Of a stretch of 64,000 nucleotides of DNA, positions 25,773-32,969 are shown one piece after another. Each line of letters begins with the position of its first letter. The stretch's first letter is position 1. The DNA is from Tissierellales bacterium. Its GTDB lineage: Bacteria; Bacillota; Clostridia; Tissierellales; Sedimentibacteraceae. The position numbers and the translations under genes are program-made. The notes below the pieces were generated by a model. It was not told the origin of the DNA. It worked only from the letters and a program-made list of their open reading frames with translations, and did no database searches. The stretch spans positions 1-64,000 of the forward strand of contig JAHDQO010000005.1 in assembly GCA_018433765.1 (NCBI GenBank), read 5' to 3'.

Positions 25773-26450
25773 ATGAGTAAACAAAAAAAACTAGGATTTA
25801 TCACTATAGGGCAATCACCTCGTATAGATATTATTGAAGATATAAATAAATTCATTGGAGATGATATTGAGATTTTGGAGAGAGGTGCGCTAGATAAATA
25901 TACATATGAAGATATAAAAGATAAATTATCTCCATCTAAGGAAGATACATTTTTGGTTAGCAGAATGAGAGATGGGAGACAAGTAGAAATTGCTGAAGAA
26001 AAAATTCATTTTTTGTTACAAAATTGTGTGGACGAATTAAATCGAGAAAATTGTAGTGCTATAATAATAATGTGCACTGGTACTATACCAAAACTTAAGT
26101 CAAGTTCTTTATTAATAAGTCCCCAAAAAGTATTACATAATATAGTTAAAAATATAGGTATAAGTGGTAAAATTGGAGTTTTTGTTCCAGAGCTAGATCA
26201 AAAACATGATATACAAAAAGCTTGGGGTGACATGGGTATAGAAATTGAGACAGTATTTGCATCTCCTTATTCAAGTATAGAAAACATAAAAAATGAAGCT
26301 GAAAAATTTAACAAAGATAGTATTAAGTTGATTTTTATGGATTGTATGGGATATTCAGAGAAAATGAAAGCTGTAGTAAGAAAAATTACTAATAAACCTA
26401 TAATTATACCTAGAACTTTAATTGTAAAAATTGCATTGGAAATAATTTGA
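25773..26450 (+). CDS. AroM family protein
   Basis: A 225-residue protein whose N-terminus KKLGFITIGQSPRIDII is the AroM signature; ERGALD, CTGTIPKL and MDCMGYS are further conserved blocks. AroM was named for linkage to aromatic genes in enterobacteria; its biochemical role is unknown, though the fold resembles the Asp/Glu racemase superfamily, with Cys in the conserved CTG and DCMGY motifs. TTG 25755 is in frame, but GTGAGG precedes ATG 25773. DUF1177 and AroM both occur in this island, which supports a common pathway. Confidence 0.9.
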   Translation: MSKQKKLGFITIGQSPRIDIIEDINKFIGDDIEILERGALDKYTYEDIKDKLSPSKEDTFLVSRMRDGRQVEIAEEKIHFLLQNCVDELNRENCSAIIIMCTGTIPKLKSSSLLISPQKVLHNIVKNIGISGKIGVFVPELDQKHDIQKAWGDMGIEIETVFASPYSSIENIKNEAEKFNKDSIKLIFMDCMGYSEKMKAVVRKITNKPIIIPRTLIVKIALEII

Positions 26451-26528
26451 TCAAGAGTTTTTCCTTTTTGACTAATAAATTAGCTTTATATATAATAATT
26501 ATAAAATAAAAGGAAAGAGGGTAAAATT

Positions 26529-27401
26529 ATGTATAATGAAACTAACAAAATGCTTAATTTGTTATATGAAAGAGGCAGTGTAAGAGCATACAAAGATAAA
26601 GAAGTTTCAGAAAAAACTCTAGAAAAAGTACTTTTAGCAGGCAAACATGCTGCATCTGGTGGAAATCTTCAACCAGTCAGCATTATAATAGTAACGGACA
26701 AAGATAAGAAGGATGAACTTGAAAAACTAAATTTATTTCCTGTTAAAAACATACCTGTATTAATGTTTTTCTGCATAGATTGGTATAGAACAAAGCATTG
26801 GGCAGAACTTGAACATATGGCTTATACTGCTGATAAAAGTATAAGGCATTTTATTATTTCTTTTCAGGACATGATGTGCCATATGCAGTCAATCTGTACA
26901 GCAGGAGATGCATTAGGATTGGGGTCTTGTATTTATGGAACTCCTAAAGAAGCTATTCCACAACTTAGAGAAATATTTAAACTTCCTGAAGCTGTTTTAC
27001 CTATTAACCTCGTAACAATGGGTTATCCCAAAAAGAAACCACCTATTAGAAAAAAACTGGATTTAGAAATGCTTTGTCATAAGAATGAGTATACACAATA
27101 TTCTGACGAAGAATTTTTAGAAAAAATTTATAAAAAGCATGATAAAAAATTACCACTTGAAGAAAATTACTTAAACGAAATATATGAGGTATGTAAAAAT
27201 GTAGAAGGAGAAGACTTTGCAAAAGAAACAAGGCAATACTTAAAAGAAAAAGGGTATATTCCTGACGTGTGTAGATATTTTGGTTATAAAAAATATAATG
27301 CTGATGTTTTTGCTAATCAAAACAAAAAATTTATAAAAGACATTGAAGATGCAGGCCTTAGAATATTTGATGACTATGATTTTAGTGGAGGAGAACTGTA
27401 G
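26529..27401 (+). CDS. Nitroreductase family protein
   Basis: A 290-residue flavoprotein. The N-terminal 190 residues are a nitroreductase domain: LLYERGSVRAYKDKEVSEKTLEKVLLAGKHAASGGNLQP is the FMN-binding start, and GDALGLGSCIYGTPKEA the middle motif. The last 90 or so residues (from YTQYSDEEF) are an extra Lys/Glu-rich extension not found in the simplest members. It probably reduces a substrate with NAD(P)H in the cytosol; no more can be inferred. AAAGAGGG precedes the ATG. It sits 78 bases after aroM and may be co-transcribed with it. Confidence 0.88.
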   Translation: MYNETNKMLNLLYERGSVRAYKDKEVSEKTLEKVLLAGKHAASGGNLQPVSIIIVTDKDKKDELEKLNLFPVKNIPVLMFFCIDWYRTKHWAELEHMAYTADKSIRHFIISFQDMMCHMQSICTAGDALGLGSCIYGTPKEAIPQLREIFKLPEAVLPINLVTMGYPKKKPPIRKKLDLEMLCHKNEYTQYSDEEFLEKIYKKHDKKLPLEENYLNEIYEVCKNVEGEDFAKETRQYLKEKGYIPDVCRYFGYKKYNADVFANQNKKFIKDIEDAGLRIFDDYDFSGGEL

Positions 27402-27409
27402 ATATTAAT

Positions 27410-27446
27410 AAGGACTTGAAACAATTAGAATTTCAAGTCCTTTTCA
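27410..27446. terminator. Bidirectional terminator between nitroreductase and MinD-ferredoxin genes
   Basis: AAGGACTTGAAA / TTTCAAGTCCTT with a nine-base loop, followed by TTTTCATTT on the plus strand. Confidence 0.85.
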
Positions 27447-27447
27447 T

Positions 27448-28308
27448 TTATTTAATTAATTTTTGAACAAATTCATTAAATCCTATCTTTTCAAAAAAGT
27501 CTTTTTCATATAATGACGGAATTTCTTTTTTAGTGATTGCTTCTACCATTTTTCTATTGAAAGGTATTTTAAGTGCAATCTCTAAATTTTCTTTTTCACA
27601 ATATTCCTCAATTTTTTCAGCTTGTTCTTTTGATAAATCATACTTATTTATTACTACATATATTTTTAAATTAAATTTATCTGCTAACTTATATACTTTT
27701 TCTAAATCATGCAGACCAGATAATGTTGGTTCAACAACTATAACAGCTTTTGATACACCTGTTATAGAAGCTATAACGTTACATGCTATTCCGGGAGAAC
27801 CATCTATGATAATATTATTAATATTTTTATCATTTGCAAGTTCTTTTGATCTTTTTCTGACTTCAGTTACTAACTTTCCAGAAGTTTCTTCTCCAGGTAT
27901 TAGCCTTGCATGTACCATTTCTCCATATTTGGTATCTGATATAAATACTTTACCTACAACAGAATCTTTCATTGTTATAGCATTTACTGGACAAATAAAT
28001 TCACAAACTCCGCAGCCTTCACATTTAGATTTACTAATTTCAATATCTTTAGTAATTGCATTAAATTTGCATTTTTCATAACAAAGTCCACAATTTGTAC
28101 AAATATCTTTATTTAAATCAGCTCTTTGTAAACCTATAAATTCATCTTCTGCTTTTACAGTATTTCCAAACAAAATATTTAAATCAGGAGCATCAACATC
28201 ACAGTCAGCTATAACTGTTTTTCCTAGAAAAGGGACTAGTGAAGCAACTAATGTTGTTTTACCAGTTCCACCTTTTCCTGATATTACCACTATTTCATTT
28301 ATTTTCAT
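27448..28308 (-). CDS. MinD-superfamily P-loop ATPase with inserted 2[4Fe-4S] ferredoxin domain (1)
   Basis: A 286-residue protein. The deviant Walker A motif SGKGGTGKTT lies at residues 8-17. A ferredoxin insertion follows at about 60-115 with two four-Cys sets (CTNCGLCYEKC and CEGCGVCEFIC), then the ATPase resumes (IIDGSPGIACNVIASITG). Such proteins are ParA/Mrp relatives in anaerobes. A pair of them belongs to the Desulfovibrio ORP complex (DVU2103/DVU2104). The in-frame Met at 28335 lacks a ribosome site, whereas AAGAAGGTG precedes ATG 28308. It is the last gene of a minus-strand cluster. Its role may be Fe-S or metal-cluster handling (inference). Confidence 0.9.
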   Translation of the reverse strand: MKINEIVVISGKGGTGKTTLVASLVPFLGKTVIADCDVDAPDLNILFGNTVKAEDEFIGLQRADLNKDICTNCGLCYEKCKFNAITKDIEISKSKCEGCGVCEFICPVNAITMKDSVVGKVFISDTKYGEMVHARLIPGEETSGKLVTEVRKRSKELANDKNINNIIIDGSPGIACNVIASITGVSKAVIVVEPTLSGLHDLEKVYKLADKFNLKIYVVINKYDLSKEQAEKIEEYCEKENLEIALKIPFNRKMVEAITKKEIPSLYEKDFFEKIGFNEFVQKLIK

Positions 28309-28340
28309 TATTTTCACCTTCTTGTGCAGAAACAAATAAA

Positions 28341-29165
28341 TTAAGCTATTTTACTTAAAATTGTCATTATTTTTTCTTTATAAGATTCTATTTCGTAGCT
28401 TAATAAATCTCCAGAAGCATACAGCTTAGCTATTTTTTCATCAAATGGTATTTCTTCTAAAATATCAATGTTTTCTGATTTGCAGTAATCATAAATTTCA
28501 TCGTCACCAAGCCCTGCTTTGTTAATTACTACACCAAATTTTATATTCATTCTTCTCAACATTTCTACAACCATTTTCATATCACTTACTCCAAATGGTG
28601 TAGGTTCAGTTACTATTACTGCAAAATCTATATCTTCTATTGCTGCAACAGTAGCACAAGAAGTGCCGGGAGGAGAATCTATAAAAACAACTTCTTCATT
28701 TTTAGTCATGTCTTTTAATTTTTCAATAATTCTAACTCCTGATACTTCTCCAACATTTAAATCACCATATTTCATATTTATATCATATTTTGTTTTTCCA
28801 CAGTGAATTTTACCTATTTCCCTTTGCTTATAACTTATAGCACCTGTTGGACAAACTAGTTCACATCCTCCACAGTCATGACATATTTCTTCGAAAACTA
28901 GTACGTTATTTTTAGCTGGAAGAATGGCATTGTATCTGCAAAAAGTGCCGCATTTGCCACAAAGTGTACATTTATCAGTATCAACAACAGGATAGTTGAC
29001 TTTAACAGCAATATTTTCTTCAATATTTGGTTTCATAAAAATATGACTGTTTGGTTCTTCTACATCAGTATCAATAAGTATTGAATTTTTCTTATTAGCT
29101 GCTAAATTTGTAGCTATTGTAGTTTTTCCTGTTCCGCCTTTTCCACTTAAAACAGCAATTCTCAT
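28341..29165 (-). CDS. MinD-superfamily P-loop ATPase with inserted 2[4Fe-4S] ferredoxin domain (2)
   Basis: A 274-residue paralog of the neighbouring ATPase. Walker A SGKGGTGKTT is at residues 6-15, the ferredoxin insertion has CTLCGKCGTFC and CHDCGGCELVC, and FIDSPPGTSCATVAAIED is the switch II region. In this family the two ATPases form a hetero-pair with NifX-like small proteins. AGAGGAGAT precedes the ATG. The 32-base gap to the next gene suggests one operon. Confidence 0.9.
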   Translation of the reverse strand: MRIAVLSGKGGTGKTTIATNLAANKKNSILIDTDVEEPNSHIFMKPNIEENIAVKVNYPVVDTDKCTLCGKCGTFCRYNAILPAKNNVLVFEEICHDCGGCELVCPTGAISYKQREIGKIHCGKTKYDINMKYGDLNVGEVSGVRIIEKLKDMTKNEEVVFIDSPPGTSCATVAAIEDIDFAVIVTEPTPFGVSDMKMVVEMLRRMNIKFGVVINKAGLGDDEIYDYCKSENIDILEEIPFDEKIAKLYASGDLLSYEIESYKEKIMTILSKIA

Positions 29166-29188
29166 AAAAACATCTCCTCTAATACGTC

Positions 29189-29563
29189 TTAAGCTCTATG
29201 AAGTCCATGTTTACTATTAGTTGTGCTTGTTATAAATTTTTCTAAAGATCCATCTTTATATTTATTTATAGCATCTTCTACAGTTTTAACATCGTTAAAT
29301 CTATAAGCTTCTATACCAAATGCTCTTATTGCATCAACTGCTTTAGGTCCTAATTCTGGTGCAAGTACAACTTCAACTTTATTTTCACTTAATAATCTAG
29401 TAGCACTTCCGCCAGCTCCAGATGGTTCATTTTTTGCACTATTTTCAATAGTTACAGCATTTCCTTCTTCAGTATCATATATTACATAATTTTCTGCTCT
29501 TCCAAATCTGTTATCAACCTCAGATTTTAATCCTTCATTTTTAGCACATACAGCTATTTTCAT
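29189..29563 (-). CDS. NifX/NifB-type dinitrogenase iron-molybdenum cofactor domain protein (ORP-like)
   Basis: A 124-residue single-domain protein: MKIAVCAKNEGLKSEVDNRFGRAENYVIYD is the family start, GGSATRLL and VVLAPELGPKAVDAI follow, and the C-terminus is His-containing. Relatives bind metal clusters; the orange protein of Desulfovibrio carries a Mo-Cu cluster. With the two ferredoxin-ATPases downstream it forms the core of an ORP-like set. AAGGAG precedes ATG 29563. The gap upstream contains an inverted copy of the two-hairpin repeat, which may separate it from the DUF134 gene's transcript. Confidence 0.88.
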   Translation of the reverse strand: MKIAVCAKNEGLKSEVDNRFGRAENYVIYDTEEGNAVTIENSAKNEPSGAGGSATRLLSENKVEVVLAPELGPKAVDAIRAFGIEAYRFNDVKTVEDAINKYKDGSLEKFITSTTNSKHGLHRA

Positions 29564-29585
29564 AATACACACTCCTTTTATATAA

Positions 29586-29719
29586 TTAATAGTTGATAGT
29601 TTATATTTAATAATTAGTTGTATAAATTTTCTTTAGAAAATTTATTTTATTATAGATTGTTTTGCGTATGCAAAACTACCATAACTTTTCACTTTAAACT
29701 TTTCACTTTTATCTTATTA
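29586..29719. repeat. Composite repeat between the NifX and DUF134-NifX genes
   Basis: Contains TTAATAGTTGATAGTTTA and, at 29615-29682, the inverted copy of the 22493-22560 unit with GTTTTGCGTATGCAAAAC (one changed central base pair) and TTTTC...GAAAA arms, then AACTTTTCACTTTAAACT. Confidence 0.7.
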
Positions 29720-30379
29720 TTAATGTTGGCAAGGTGAACCTTTTGACTCTAAATCTCCACCTAAATATTCATTTAAGTTATCTTCAATTTTTCCTCTTGC
29801 ACCTAGTATTACTTCAATTTCTTGAGATTTAAATAAATCTATTGCTCTTTGTCCCATGCCACCTGTAATAATTACATTAACATTAAGATCACCTAAGAAT
29901 CTTGGCAATAATCCCGGTTGATGAGGTGGTGCTTTTACATATTCTGTTGAGATGATTTTGTTATCCTTAACGTTATAAAGTGCGAAGTAAGCACAGTGTC
30001 CGAAATGTTCATCTACGTTAATCTTATCACTTGTAGGCAAAGCTATTTTAAGTTCATTTTTTAAATTAGTTTTCATATTGTTTTCTCCTTTTAATTTTAT
30101 ATTATGAGTCTCATTCTTTATATTAATGATTTTGGAATGTAAAAAAGCATCTAAAATTTTTACTCTTCCTGATTGAAGCAGTCTTTGAACGGTAGCTCTA
30201 GAAACTTCCATATCTTTGCTTGCTTCAATTTGACTCATTCCTTCATAATCGCATAACCTCATGGCTTCAAATTCATCTAATTCGATATATATTTCGTCAA
30301 GAGTGTCTGTAATGCCAATTGGTTTATAAACTTTTGAATCTTCTAATCTTCTACAAAATCTTTTTTTCTTACATTTCAT
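29720..30379 (-). CDS. DUF134 (HTH) - NifX fusion protein
   Basis: A 219-residue two-domain protein. Residues 1-90 are DUF134: a Lys/Cys-rich start (KCKKKRFCRR), then a sigma-70 region 4-like helix-turn-helix (DEFEAMRLCDYEGMSQIEA, VSRATVQRLLQSGR). After a short linker, residues about 105-219 are a NifX-type domain with DEHFGHC and the Gly-rich ITGGMGQRAIDLF, ending in a Cys/His tail. The linker encodes an internal ATG (30076) with a strong AAAGGAG, so the NifX part may also be made alone (118 residues). ATG 30379 has AAGGA upstream. A probable autoregulator of the ORP-like cluster, whose promoter carries a palindrome (inference). Confidence 0.85.
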   Translation of the reverse strand: MKCKKKRFCRRLEDSKVYKPIGITDTLDEIYIELDEFEAMRLCDYEGMSQIEASKDMEVSRATVQRLLQSGRVKILDAFLHSKIINIKNETHNIKLKGENNMKTNLKNELKIALPTSDKINVDEHFGHCAYFALYNVKDNKIISTEYVKAPPHQPGLLPRFLGDLNVNVIITGGMGQRAIDLFKSQEIEVILGARGKIEDNLNEYLGGDLESKGSPCQH

Positions 30380-30404
30380 AATAACTAAATCCTTTTCAAA
30401 AGTA

Positions 30405-30420
30405 ATGTGCATATGCACAT
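30405..30420. promoter_or_regulatory. Perfect 16-bp palindromic operator over the DUF134 transcription start
   Basis: ATGTGCATATGCACAT is self-complementary and lies just downstream of the -10 box of the minus-strand promoter, where a bound repressor would block initiation. Confidence 0.6.
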
Positions 30421-30424
30421 TTAC

Positions 30425-30453
30425 ATTCTAATCCAAAATTTAATAGTTGTCAA
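30425..30453 (-). promoter_or_regulatory. SigmaA promoter of the DUF134-NifX gene
   Basis: On the minus strand: TTGACA, a 17-base spacer, TAGAAT. The expected start is near 30418, inside the 16-bp palindrome. Confidence 0.75.
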
Positions 30454-30516
30454 TAGTTTTTATAAAATTAATTTATAAAAAATAAATAAGCCAAATTATT
30501 GTATCAGTAACTATTA

Positions 30517-30545
30517 TTGACATTATAAGATAAAAATATTATGGT
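30517..30545 (+). promoter_or_regulatory. Probable sigmaA promoter of the sigma-54 activator gene
   Basis: TTGACA (30517-30522), a 17-base spacer and TATGGT, about 30 bases before the gene. Confidence 0.5.
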
Positions 30546-30576
30546 GTATATATAAACTTATAGAAAGGATACTATA

Positions 30577-32643
30577 ATGAAAAAGAAAATTACTATCATT
30601 GGATATACTTTGAAATCATTAGTAGATATCTGTGGACAACTTAGTAGTATATTTAAAGAGAATGTTCATATTAAAAAAGTAGCTGTAAATAACTTAAATA
30701 AACTAGTGGACATACGTTCAGACCTTATTATAATTCCAACTTACAGCTTATATAATCAAGTTAAAAACATATTAAAGACAGAAGAAGATATAGTTATAAT
30801 GAGCAGAACAATTTCAAAAGAAGGATATCTTAAATTAAAAGATATTGCTTCAAATAAACATGCTTTTATTAAAGATGAAACGAATGACATGTGTGAAGAA
30901 ATGTGTGCTGTTATTAATCAATTAGGAATAAAAAATCTAAAAATAAGTCCTTTTTCTCAAACTGACAAAGACAGCCATGATAATTTAATCATAACTTTAC
31001 AAAACAATGATGATAATTATGATAAAACTATAAACATAGGAAATGCATTATTAGATATTGATACTATTATTGAAATAGGTATAAGATTAAACTTATATCA
31101 CATTTTAAGTATAACAGATTTAAGAAGAGCATATAAAGAAATAGTAACGCCTAAAACAGGTTTAGCTTATGTTTTGAATAAGATAAACAGTTTTGAAAGT
31201 CAAATAAAAGTTTTCTTAGATTCAACAGATGATGGAATAATAGAACTAGATCATGAAGGGAAAATAACAGTATGTAATGATAATGCTTTAAAAATAATAA
31301 ATTATAAGAAACAAAGAGTCATTAATTCATTTGGAAAATATATATTTCCAAACATCTCATTTTCAAAAGTATTTATGAATAAAGAAATAATTAAAGATGA
31401 GTTAGCTAAAATAAATAATAAAGATGTAATAATATCAGTATATCCTATGATAAACTCGGGTAAATTTTATGGTGCAGTTGCTGTAGTTAAGGAGTTTGAT
31501 GAAGTAGAGAAAAAACAACATGAAATTAGAAAAAAATTAATAAGCAAAGGACATAGAGCAAAATATACATTTAAAGATATAATAGGTAATAGTAAAGTTA
31601 TAAAGGAATGCAGGTCTATAGCAAAAAGAATGGCTAAATCTAATTCATCAGTAGTAATAACAGGAGAAACAGGTACAGGTAAGGAACTATTTGCTCAAGC
31701 TATTCACAATGCATCAAATAGAAGAACATATCAATTTGTAGCAGTTAACTGCGGTGCACTTCCTGAGAATATATTAGAAAGCGAACTATTTGGATATGAG
31801 GAAGGAGCTTTTACAGGAGCAAGAAAGGGTGGAAAAAGAGGATTATTTGAAATTGCTCATAAAGGAACTATATTTTTAGATGAGATAAGTGAAATGCCAT
31901 ATAGTATTCAGATTAAATTTTTAAGAGTTTTACAAGAGAAGGAAATAATGAGATTAGGAAGTGACAGAATTATAGATATAGATATAAGAGTTATTGCAGC
32001 GACTAATAAAAATCTTGAAGAACTAGTGAATAAGAATAAGTTTAGAGAAGACTTATATTTTAGGCTTAAAGTTTTACCTCTTAATATTCCGCCTCTTAGG
32101 ACAAGACTTGAAGACATTTCTTTAATCATTGATTATTATAAAAAAGAATTTGGAGGCAACTTTGAGTTGAGCAGTAAAGCAAAAGAAGCTCTATTAAAAT
32201 ATAATTGGAAGGGAAATGTTAGAGAACTTAGAAATTTTGTTGAATATTTTGTTTACTTAGGTAAAGATGTTATAGATACTCAAAACATACCATTGATGTA
32301 TAGAGATGATAGTATTGTTAATAGTGATGATAATATGGAAAACAGCATTAAGAAATTTATTAAATTTGCTGGAAAAAATGTTGATAAATATATCTTTGTA
32401 TTAAGAATATTAAAAAATAGCTTTGATAATAAGGAAAGAACAGGGCGGAGAAGTATTCATAAAGAAGCTGTAAAGAACAATGTATATTTGAGTGAACAGG
32501 AGATTAGAAGAATTTTAAATGAATTAGAAAAATATTATTTTATTAAAATTAATAAAGGACGTGGAGGTAGTATTATCACAGATTATGGTAAAGATTTATT
32601 AAATATACTCGAGAACAAATGTAAAAAACAACAAATGGGGTAA
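30577..32643 (+). CDS. Sigma-54-dependent transcriptional activator (PAS-AAA-winged helix)
   Basis: A 688-residue enhancer-binding protein. An N-terminal sensor region (1-200) of unrecognised type precedes a PAS domain (about 205-320, FLDSTDDGIIELDHEGKITVC). The AAA+ domain has Walker A GETGTGKE near residue 363, the sigma-54 contact loop GAFTGA near 409 and FLDEISEMP as Walker B. The C-terminus does not look like the usual Fis-type helix-turn-helix. It seems to be a winged helix (about 620-675: IHKEAVKNNVYLSEQEIRRILNELEKYYF). A sigma-54 promoter before the next gene (32970) makes that symporter the obvious target. In Desulfovibrio an enhancer-binding protein also controls the ORP operons, but no -24/-12 sequence was found before the minus-strand cluster here. 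Confidence 0.93.
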   Translation: MKKKITIIGYTLKSLVDICGQLSSIFKENVHIKKVAVNNLNKLVDIRSDLIIIPTYSLYNQVKNILKTEEDIVIMSRTISKEGYLKLKDIASNKHAFIKDETNDMCEEMCAVINQLGIKNLKISPFSQTDKDSHDNLIITLQNNDDNYDKTINIGNALLDIDTIIEIGIRLNLYHILSITDLRRAYKEIVTPKTGLAYVLNKINSFESQIKVFLDSTDDGIIELDHEGKITVCNDNALKIINYKKQRVINSFGKYIFPNISFSKVFMNKEIIKDELAKINNKDVIISVYPMINSGKFYGAVAVVKEFDEVEKKQHEIRKKLISKGHRAKYTFKDIIGNSKVIKECRSIAKRMAKSNSSVVITGETGTGKELFAQAIHNASNRRTYQFVAVNCGALPENILESELFGYEEGAFTGARKGGKRGLFEIAHKGTIFLDEISEMPYSIQIKFLRVLQEKEIMRLGSDRIIDIDIRVIAATNKNLEELVNKNKFREDLYFRLKVLPLNIPPLRTRLEDISLIIDYYKKEFGGNFELSSKAKEALLKYNWKGNVRELRNFVEYFVYLGKDVIDTQNIPLMYRDDSIVNSDDNMENSIKKFIKFAGKNVDKYIFVLRILKNSFDNKERTGRRSIHKEAVKNNVYLSEQEIRRILNELEKYYFIKINKGRGGSIITDYGKDLLNILENKCKKQQMG

Positions 32644-32664
32644 TTGGTACTTATGGGTTGATAA

Positions 32665-32680
32665 AAACGGTACACCGTTT
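32665..32680. promoter_or_regulatory. Candidate enhancer (UAS) for the sigma-54 activator
   Basis: AAACGGT-AC-ACCGTTT, with outer GGGTT (32655-32659) and AACCC (32681-32685). It lies about 150 bases upstream of the -24/-12 promoter and just past the activator gene. It could instead be a hairpin at the activator's 3' end, but no T-run follows. Confidence 0.5.
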
Positions 32681-32813
32681 AACCCAATATAAATTTTAAA
32701 TAAGATGTATAGAAATTAAAATAAAAAAAATGTAATTTTATAGAATATAAAGGCATTTATAATTCTAGGATTCTAAATTCTTTATCTAATAAATGTCAAA
32801 ATCTTATAAAAAA

Positions 32814-32829
32814 TGGCATGCTATTTGCA
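32814..32829 (+). promoter_or_regulatory. Sigma-54 (-24/-12) promoter of the symporter gene
   Basis: TGGCATGCTATTTGCA matches TGGCAC-N5-TTGCA, with GG and GC exactly 12 bases apart. Located 140 bases before the symporter start. Confidence 0.85.
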
Positions 32830-32969
32830 CATATAATGCTAAAGGCCTTTTATTTTTACATTTCATATTATCTAAATTCTTAGAGAATTTAACTAATCTG
32901 GAATCTATTATAGCAATACTGATTCGCATTTTTTCAAATTTATTAAAATCTATATGAGGAGGAAATTTT

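Larger units (their letters stand above)
32644..32969 (+). other. Leader region of the symporter gene with sigma-54 control elements
   Basis: Holds a palindromic candidate enhancer (32665-32680), an AT-rich spacer, the -24/-12 promoter (32814-32829) and an untranslated leader of about 125 bases with an AAATTCT-TAG-AGAATTT inverted repeat (about 32874-32890). Confidence 0.7.

Noticed and set aside
30421-30576. A sigma-54 promoter for the ORP-like cluster, as in Desulfovibrio
   Set aside because: No TGGCA-N-TTGC spacing was found on the minus strand; a good sigmaA promoter is present.
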